12,298 nt of DNA from JBBDWZ01 sp050732575 (GTDB lineage Bacteria; Gemmatimonadota; Gemmatimonadetes; Longimicrobiales; RSA9): NCBI GenBank assembly GCA_050732575.1, contig JBOHRF010000139.1:1-12298 (forward strand). Direction: 5' to 3'. The position numbers and the translations under genes were made by a program. The notes under the pieces were generated by a model. It was not told the DNA's origin, did no database searches, and saw only the letters and a list, made by a program, of their open reading frames with translations. Position 1 is the stretch's first letter. Every line of letters begins with the position of its first letter. This document shows positions 7,038-12,298 of the stretch, piece after piece.

Positions 7038-10000
7038 TTAGCGAGTAGCCGTGTCCTGATCCGCCAGCAGCCGGACGCGCTTGACTTCACTGGAGAGGAG
7101 CGGTTCCGCGTTCTCCCAAAGAGCGACGACCGTCTTGGCCCATGAACGGGCGGTCGCGCTAGCTCCCGCGCTGTCGGCGAGTTGTGCGCGCATTGCCATC
7201 GCTTTGACCATCGACGCGGCAATGACCGGATCGGTCAGCGCATCTGGTGCCAGCAACGGGATTCGCAACAGCGTTGCATCCAGGAGATTGCGGGCGGTTG
7301 CGGGCTGACCGATGGCCGACCACAACCAGGCTTCGACCGGTGCGCCGTCCAGGCTAATTGTCAGACCGAACGCCTGCCTTCGGTTCAAGGTATTTTGGAG
7401 AATCGTCCTGACCTGTTGCGTGTCGCCGCGCGCAAATGCGCGCTGCGCATCGATCGCGTAGTACGCGCCATCGGCCATCGTTGACAAATCCTGGTGCACC
7501 ACGCTGAACGCCAACGCGGAGGCACGACCGACCGAACTGATTACATACTGACGTAGAGTCGCGTCGGGTACTTTCGGGAGTTCGAAAGTCAGCGCGCGCG
7601 CCAGCGTTACGATCGAGTCGACCGGCGTCCCGAAGCTTGCATACGTGGTGAGGCGGCGTAGCAGGCCATTGATCTGCGACGGTACCTGTGCCCTGGAACC
7701 GGCACTCTGCAGATATGCCAGGACCAGAGTTGGCCGGCCGCGGAGTGCCGCAAGCGAAGCCATCAGCATTGCGTCACTCGTGCGCGCTGAATGACTGGCG
7801 CCCAACGCAGAATCGGCCAGAGCGGCGGCGACGCGAATGCGTTCCGGATGGTAGGGAACGGCGTGCTTGAGGCGCAGGATCGCTTCGACCGCGGTCAGGT
7901 ACTGCCGCGTCTCTCGGGACGATGACAACGTGCGGGCCAGAGCCAGCGTATCAGCCGCAGTCGCGTCACCGTACATGTCCAGCCCGACAGCAAGCGCGAT
8001 CACGGCTTCCGTACTTTGCGGAAACGCAATTCTCCAGCGTGTGGCAATATTCAAGAAAAGTTGGCGCCGGCGGCGTAGGGCTTCCGCCTCGGCTGCTGGA
8101 GCTGCGGGTGGATTGACGCCGGCCAACTCGGCAGCCGTATAGGGAATGACGGCCAGAGAATCGCCCGGCACTGACCAGTAGACAAAGCCGCGGAATCGAT
8201 TCGAATCCGGAGGCAGGCCGCGTCCCGGTCGAACACTGTTCTCGTTCGTCATCAGGAGTGAACGCAGGCGAGAATAGAGCCCGACTGCCAGTCCCTGGTG
8301 AACGGATGGTGTGAGCTGAAACGCACGCTCGAAGGCGACTACGGCGCTGTGGTATCCGCTGCGAAAAGCGAAACCCGATGGACTGCTCGCATCGGGCACC
8401 ACGATGTTGTCACCGGCCAGACATTCACCGTAACTGTACCAGGATGTGAAATCGCTGGACTCCAGATCAGTCGCTGTCTTGTAGAGACCACAAGCCCGGG
8501 GCCGTTCGTCCCTCGCGAACGCGAGGAGGGCTTGGGCGAGGAGTTTATCGCGCGCCGAGAGCCGATCCTGCTTATCGGCTGCGATCTCGGCGGCGTAGCG
8601 CCATTGCGCGGGGTCTTTCTGGTTCCACATGCGCGTTTGCGCTAGCCAGAGCGCAGCGTGGACAAAGCCCGGGTCCTCACGGGATGCCTGGAAGAAGGCA
8701 GATTCGGCCGCAGGCAAGGCCCAGCGTCCAATAGCCTCCTGCCCATGCGCAAATGCTGACAACGCCGGGTAGGAGCGCGTGCCGCCCGAGCTTCCCGCCA
8801 GCAACTTCGAGCTACCGAAAAGAAGCTCGCGCAGGATCTCGTTGAGAGCTGCTTCCGCGCCGCTTCCGTCCAACGCGATGCGGCGCGCGGCGAGGCGCAG
8901 CTGTTGGTGACGGCGCGTGCGCACGTCATAGAGCGTCAGTTGCACTCGCAATGAATCCGGCAGCCGCGCGACCTCGCCCACCAGCATGCGTGTGGCGCCG
9001 GTTCGTCGGGCGGCGCGCGCGGCCACGGCGGGCGTCATTGCGGTAATGTCGAGGCGACCGCTCTGTTCCGTGGCCAGCGCGCTGTGGACCTGCCAGTAGT
9101 CCACGGTGGTCAATCCTTCCCATGCGCCCAGTGCATCTTGCAGCAACTGCTCGCCATGGAGTTGGGGAGTACGGGCGTCACCGTATCGAAACGGCATGAT
9201 GGCAAAACGCGTGGAATCGCTGGCCGTGGCGCCCATCTCATTGCTCCGGCGCATCCAAACGGTGGTGACGCTGATGGCGATGGCAATCGTGAGCAGAACC
9301 AGGCCAACAAAACCGAGCAGGTGCTTCGAGCGCCGCGTAGTGTGTGGCGCGGGCAAAAGACGCGGTTCGAGGTGGACCGGTGGTGTTGGTTGCGGCGGCT
9401 CGAGCACAACGGGCGTGCTGATGGGTGCGGGTGTGCGCACCGGCGAGCGCATCTCTTCCGCGACTTTCCTCAGGGCCTCGGGCGGCTTTACGCCCTCTTC
9501 TTCGCGCAGGCGCCGCTCCCACGCGTCGAAATGGGCGAGCGCATCGGTGCGCCTGCCCGCCTGCGCGAGCGCGGTCATGAGCAGGCGATGCGCGTCCTCG
9601 TTACGCTCGTCGAACTCGAGCCATTGCATGGCCTGTGCGATGGCGGCACCCTGCTCCTGCCGATCGCAGAGCGTGGTGATCCAGGAGCGAGCGGCCTGCG
9701 CGTAGGTGCGGGAAAGGATGGCGCGTTTACGCTCGGCCCAGCGTTCCCATTCGTCCGCGTCGTCGAGGAAGAAGCCATCGAGGAACGGTCGCCGATAGAG
9801 GGCGAGTGCGCGGCCGAACTCGCCCACATCGGCGAGCGTGCCAAAATCACGGGCATCGAGAACCAGTGAGTCGCGGGCTCGCAGCTCCTCACCTCGGGTC
9901 TCGATGCAGTCAGTGCCGAGCGTCTGGCGGATGACGTATACGGACTGGCTCAGCCGATGGCGGGCGCGTTCCTGGTCGACTTCCGGATAGAACAGCGCAG

Positions 10001-10334
10001 CCACCTTTTCACGCGGAGCGCTGCGCTCCATACCGAGGTACACGAGCAGAGCAAAACGGAATTTCTGCGCGGGCAAATCCGTGTCTGCGCCGTTGTGTAC
10101 GCAGCGCAACTCATCCAGCGTGATCAGCTGTGTCGTCAATGCCGTCGGATCCGCGATACGTGGTAGGCGGCGGGCAGCCTCGCCGGATTGAATGCCGGCA
10201 ACGGGGCCATGCCCATTCGCCGTCTCGAGCGAAGACGGGTGGAGTGGACGCAACTCCAATAGTGACGGAGCATGCGCTGGACCCGCAAGTTTTTCCGGGG
10301 GTTTGGGCCGGGCACGCGAGGCGGTGGTGCTCAT
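7038..10334 (-). CDS. Membrane-anchored BTAD-type transcriptional regulator with TolB-like and TPR regions
   Basis: The 1098-aa protein looks like a one-component transmembrane regulator. Domains in order: a variable, Pro-rich N-terminus (1-66); a winged helix (about 70-160) including KFRFALLVYLGMERSAPREKV and RARHRLSQSVYVIRQTLG; a BTAD helical domain (about 163-296) with FLDGFFLDDADEWERWAERKR, NEDAHRLLMTALAQAGRRTDAL and the closing REEEGVKPPEALRKVAEEM; a Pro-rich linker (298-330); one membrane helix (about 338-360, LLGFVGLVLLTIAIAISVTTVW) preceded by RRSK; a TolB-like domain (375-505) starting FAIMPFRYGD; and a long helical repeat array to the end (about 520-1090). DNA binding would be cytoplasmic and the TolB/TPR part periplasmic, as in CadC-like regulators. 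Its ATG comes 3 bases after the stop of the upstream gene with no clear ribosome site, suggesting translational coupling. Target genes are unknown; the operon itself and the SusC/SusD unit are candidates. Confidence 0.88.
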   Translation of the reverse strand: MSTTASRARPKPPEKLAGPAHAPSLLELRPLHPSSLETANGHGPVAGIQSGEAARRLPRIADPTALTTQLITLDELRCVHNGADTDLPAQKFRFALLVYLGMERSAPREKVAALFYPEVDQERARHRLSQSVYVIRQTLGTDCIETRGEELRARDSLVLDARDFGTLADVGEFGRALALYRRPFLDGFFLDDADEWERWAERKRAILSRTYAQAARSWITTLCDRQEQGAAIAQAMQWLEFDERNEDAHRLLMTALAQAGRRTDALAHFDAWERRLREEEGVKPPEALRKVAEEMRSPVRTPAPISTPVVLEPPQPTPPVHLEPRLLPAPHTTRRSKHLLGFVGLVLLTIAIAISVTTVWMRRSNEMGATASDSTRFAIMPFRYGDARTPQLHGEQLLQDALGAWEGLTTVDYWQVHSALATEQSGRLDITAMTPAVAARAARRTGATRMLVGEVARLPDSLRVQLTLYDVRTRRHQQLRLAARRIALDGSGAEAALNEILRELLFGSSKLLAGSSGGTRSYPALSAFAHGQEAIGRWALPAAESAFFQASREDPGFVHAALWLAQTRMWNQKDPAQWRYAAEIAADKQDRLSARDKLLAQALLAFARDERPRACGLYKTATDLESSDFTSWYSYGECLAGDNIVVPDASSPSGFAFRSGYHSAVVAFERAFQLTPSVHQGLAVGLYSRLRSLLMTNENSVRPGRGLPPDSNRFRGFVYWSVPGDSLAVIPYTAAELAGVNPPAAPAAEAEALRRRRQLFLNIATRWRIAFPQSTEAVIALAVGLDMYGDATAADTLALARTLSSSRETRQYLTAVEAILRLKHAVPYHPERIRVAAALADSALGASHSARTSDAMLMASLAALRGRPTLVLAYLQSAGSRAQVPSQINGLLRRLTTYASFGTPVDSIVTLARALTFELPKVPDATLRQYVISSVGRASALAFSVVHQDLSTMADGAYYAIDAQRAFARGDTQQVRTILQNTLNRRQAFGLTISLDGAPVEAWLWSAIGQPATARNLLDATLLRIPLLAPDALTDPVIAASMVKAMAMRAQLADSAGASATARSWAKTVVALWENAEPLLSSEVKRVRLLADQDTATR

Positions 10335-10337
10335 GAC

Positions 10338-10871
10338 TCAGTTCTGGCCCTCCGGTACCATGAACAGGCGCTGCGGCACCAACTCGCCCACGGGCCTGGA
10401 AACGCGATCGATGATGCGATTGCGATCGGCTTCGGAGAGGCGCGGTGAGTTGGCCAGGGCAAGGATACGGTCGATGAGCCGGCGCGCGTCGCTGGTTGCG
10501 CTTCGTCGCAACGCAATGGACAACGCCTGGAGGTAAGCATTGGCCGACTCCGACAGGTCGCCCCGGCCCGCGGCGATCTCGGCTGATTCTACGAACAGAT
10601 GCTGGGCCGGTGCGGCGTTACCCAAATCCCGCTGAATCGAAGCGGCCATGAACAAGGCAACGGATGCGCGACGGTCGGTCCTGGCGAGCGCGCGTGCGGC
10701 CTGCTCGTAGAGCCGGGCTCGTTCTGGATAGTCGGCCCGCCCACTGAGCCGCTCCGCCCGGGCCAGCATCACTTCGGCACGATTCGGATCGGCCTTTGAT
10801 ACGCCCGTCTGGGCCGTTGCGCCCAATGGCAGGATGAGGGCACAGGCTGCGCAGAAGGTTTTGAGCGGCAT
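10338..10871 (-). CDS. Small exported helical-repeat (TPR-like) protein
   Basis: The 177-aa product carries a clear signal peptide (MPLKTFCAACALILPLGATA, likely cut after Ala20) and no lipobox or later membrane segment, so it should be soluble in the periplasm or secreted. The mature part is almost wholly alpha-helical with Ala-rich pairs of helices resembling degenerate TPRs, for example PERARLYEQAARALARTDRR, QHLFVESAEIAAGRGDLSES and ANAYLQALSIALRRSATSDA. The end, PVGELVPQRLFMVPEGQN, is not repeat-like. No enzymatic motif is visible. It is the first gene of the minus-strand operon and ends 3 bases before the BTAD regulator's start codon, so production of the two is probably coupled, which suggests that it interacts with the regulator's periplasmic domain. 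This link is inference. The family is not one I can name. Confidence 0.78.
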   Translation of the reverse strand: MPLKTFCAACALILPLGATAQTGVSKADPNRAEVMLARAERLSGRADYPERARLYEQAARALARTDRRASVALFMAASIQRDLGNAAPAQHLFVESAEIAAGRGDLSESANAYLQALSIALRRSATSDARRLIDRILALANSPRLSEADRNRIIDRVSRPVGELVPQRLFMVPEGQN

Positions 10872-11075
10872 TTCAAACCCGTCTTGTTATCACGGCTGCG
10901 TTCGACCAACACGTGCCGCCGAAGATGAGAACGCCGCGTCACTTCCCAATCACTTGCATGGGGCGGGAATCAGGCTGAGCGCAATCGATTGATTCAGAAC
11001 GGCTTGCTACTTGGCGCAGGATCGAGCGGTGCTCACATTCCGGCGTGCTCCCGGGCGAGACTGATCGAGGTTTTC
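10872..11075. other. Divergent intergenic region between the minus operon and kdpD
   Basis: About 200 bases with no supported gene. The promoters of both the minus-strand operon (first gene starts at 10871) and kdpD (start 11076) should lie here, but I see no convincing -35/-10 pair on either strand. A TTG at 10989 extends the kdpD frame by 29 codons with no KdpD-like sequence. GAGG at 11067-11070 is a plausible ribosome site for the ATG at 11076. Confidence 0.55.
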
Positions 11076-12234
11076 ATGCCGGAACGCGACGGCGACGACT
11101 TCCTACAGCTCCTGCACAGCCGCAAACGAGGTCGGCTCAAGGTCTACGTCGGCTCGGCTGCTGGCGTAGGCAAGACCTACCGGATGCTGCAGGAGGCCGA
11201 GAGTTTGCGCGCGCGCAACGTGGACGTGGTGCTGGGCTTCATCGAGACACATGGCCGGTTGGACACCGAAGCCCTGGTGCGCGATCTGGAGGTGGTGGCA
11301 CGCAAGAAGATGGAGTACCGCGGGGTCCAGCTGGAAGAGATGGACGTGGACGCCGTGCTGGCGCGTCAGCCTGAGGTGGTAGTGGTGGATGAGCTGGCGC
11401 ACACGAACGTGGCGGGCTCGCGCAACCACAAGCGCCACGAGGATGTGCTCGACCTGCTGCACGCGGGCATCAATGTGATCACGGCGGTCAACATCCAACA
11501 TATCGAATCGCTCAATGACATCATCACGCGCAACCTGGGTGTCACCGTACGGGAGACCGTGCCCGACTCGGTGATCGAGCAGGCCGACCAGGTGGTGAAT
11601 ATCGATGTCTCGGCGGAGGACCTGCGCCAGCGGCTGGCGGAAGGCAAGATTTACGTCCAGGAGAAAATCGACGCGGCGCTGGAGAATTTCTTCAGCACGC
11701 ACAATCTGACCATGCTGCGCGAGTTGGCGCTTCGTGAAGTGGCCAGCTCGGTCGATCGCCAGCGGGAAGGGAATTGCGCAACAACGGCGCGCGCGTGAGC
11801 CGGGCGCGGCCGACCGGCTGTTGGTTGCGATGTCCAGCAATCCGCCACGCAATGCCATCCTGTTTCGCAAGGCGAGCCGTATTGCGGGCCGGCTCAATAC
11901 AGATTGGCTGTGTCTTTACGTGCAGACGCCGGAGGAGCGCGCCGACCGCATTGATGCCACGGTCCAGCGCAAACTGGTGGACAACATCCAGCTGGCGCAG
12001 TCGCTGGGAGCGGAAGTAGTCAAGCTGGAGGCCACCGATGTAGCAGACGCCATCCTGCGCTTTGCGCGCACGGAGCGCGTCTCCATGATCGTGATCGGAC
12101 AGACCCAGCGCAGCTGGTCGCACCGGCTGCTGCACGGTTCCCTGGTGACCCGGCTGCTCGCGCGCGCGGGCGACCTGGATGTGCTGGTGGTCTCGTTCGA
12201 GCCGGAGGCAGCCGGACCTGTTTTGAATCCTTGA
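11076..12234 (+). pseudogene. kdpD: Short-form KdpD (ATP-binding domain plus universal-stress domain, no kinase), frameshifted
   Basis: The ATG at 11076 follows GAGG by 5 bases and starts MPERDGDDFLQLL. The KdpD N-terminal domain is complete: Walker A GSAAGVGKT (residues 26-34), Walker B and signature VVVVDELAHTNVAGSRNHKR (101-120), and NIQHIESLNDII (139-150). After REVASSVDRQREG the frame hits a stop at 11796-11798, giving 240 aa. The sequence resumes one frame over with IAQQRRAREPGAADRLLVAM and a UspA-like domain ending VIGQTQRSWSHRLLHGSLV and LDVLVV, to a stop at 12232-12234. Removing one base near 11765-11775 restores one protein of about 385 aa. The membrane helices and histidine kinase of full KdpD (near 900 aa) are absent. 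That length matches short KdpD proteins described from Anabaena, so the missing kinase may be ancestral, whereas the frameshift is a lesion or a read error. It faces away from the minus operon. Confidence 0.88.
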
Positions 12235-12298
12235 TTCTTCCCGTTTTGGCCGCAATCGAAATCAGGGCAGCCAGCAGTGTCGATGAGCGTCAAAGGTG

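Noticed and set aside
9084..9869. Long plus-strand open frame (261 aa) opposite the BTAD regulator
   Set aside because: Antisense to a clearly coding, domain-rich gene in GC-rich DNA; composition is Arg/Gly/Glu-rich with no recognisable motif or ribosome site.
10989..11075. TTG at 10989 as the kdpD start
   Set aside because: Adds 29 residues without KdpD similarity; ATG 11076 has a better ribosome site and begins close to the conserved domain as usual.
5697..11075. Transposon or integron boundaries around the minus operon
   Set aside because: I compared the flanks (about 5700-5811 and 10872-11075) and saw only a shared 7-mer (tgctcac), no terminal inverted repeats, no target duplication and no transposase.
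11103..11897. Minus-strand open frame (264 aa) opposite kdpD
   Set aside because: His/Arg-rich shadow of the KdpD domain, whose Walker motifs are unambiguous on the plus strand.
12235..12298. Possible gene start at ATG 12283 (MSVKG)
   Set aside because: Only five codons are visible and no ribosome site is clear; nothing can be supported before the window ends.

Overview
The window comes from a GC-rich bacterium, most likely Gemmatimonadota or a close relative. This is inferred from a SusC/SusD pair in high-GC DNA, a BTAD-type regulator fused to TolB-like and TPR regions, and a kinase-less 'short' KdpD. No rRNA or marker gene is present, so the assignment is tentative. No tRNA, rRNA, CRISPR array, transposase or integrase was found.

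Layout. (1) Positions 2-4118, plus strand: a SusC/RagA TonB-dependent outer-membrane transporter (5' end outside the window) and its SusD/RagB lipoprotein, in one transcription unit that ends at a long UUCG hairpin (4125-4154). (2) Positions 4155-5752: gene wreckage. A minus-strand scrap of a histidine kinase ATPase domain meets a plus-strand 3' fragment of kdpC at a perfect 14-bp palindrome (4285-4298). It is followed by a porin of the BBP2 (OmpL-like) type broken by at least six frameshifts and an internal deletion, then a hairpin at 5724-5752. (3) Positions 5812-10871, minus strand: an intact, tightly packed three-gene operon. In transcription order it encodes a small exported helical-repeat protein, a 1098-aa membrane-anchored BTAD/TolB/TPR regulator, and a Cys-rich lipoprotein. 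(4) Positions 11076-12234, plus strand: a kdpD gene of the short form (KdpD ATP-binding domain plus universal-stress domain, no kinase), with one apparent frameshift.

Reading across regions, the pieces kdpC, porin and kdpD lie in the same order and strand that I recall for kdp potassium-uptake loci. The kdpC 5' part and kdpA/kdpB are absent, and the intact opposite-strand operon sits between porin and kdpD. I interpret this as a decaying kdp locus that was rearranged and invaded. Long intact genes (about 2.7, 1.35, 3.3 and 1.2 kb) lie beside the broken ones, so the disruptions look like local pseudogenisation and not general sequencing error, although only read-level data can settle that.

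The minus operon is the most system-like intact element. Its central protein would bind DNA in the cytoplasm, cross the membrane once and expose a large repeat domain to the periplasm. Its neighbours are an exported helical-repeat protein and a lipoprotein that could be partners or inputs. Their function is unknown.
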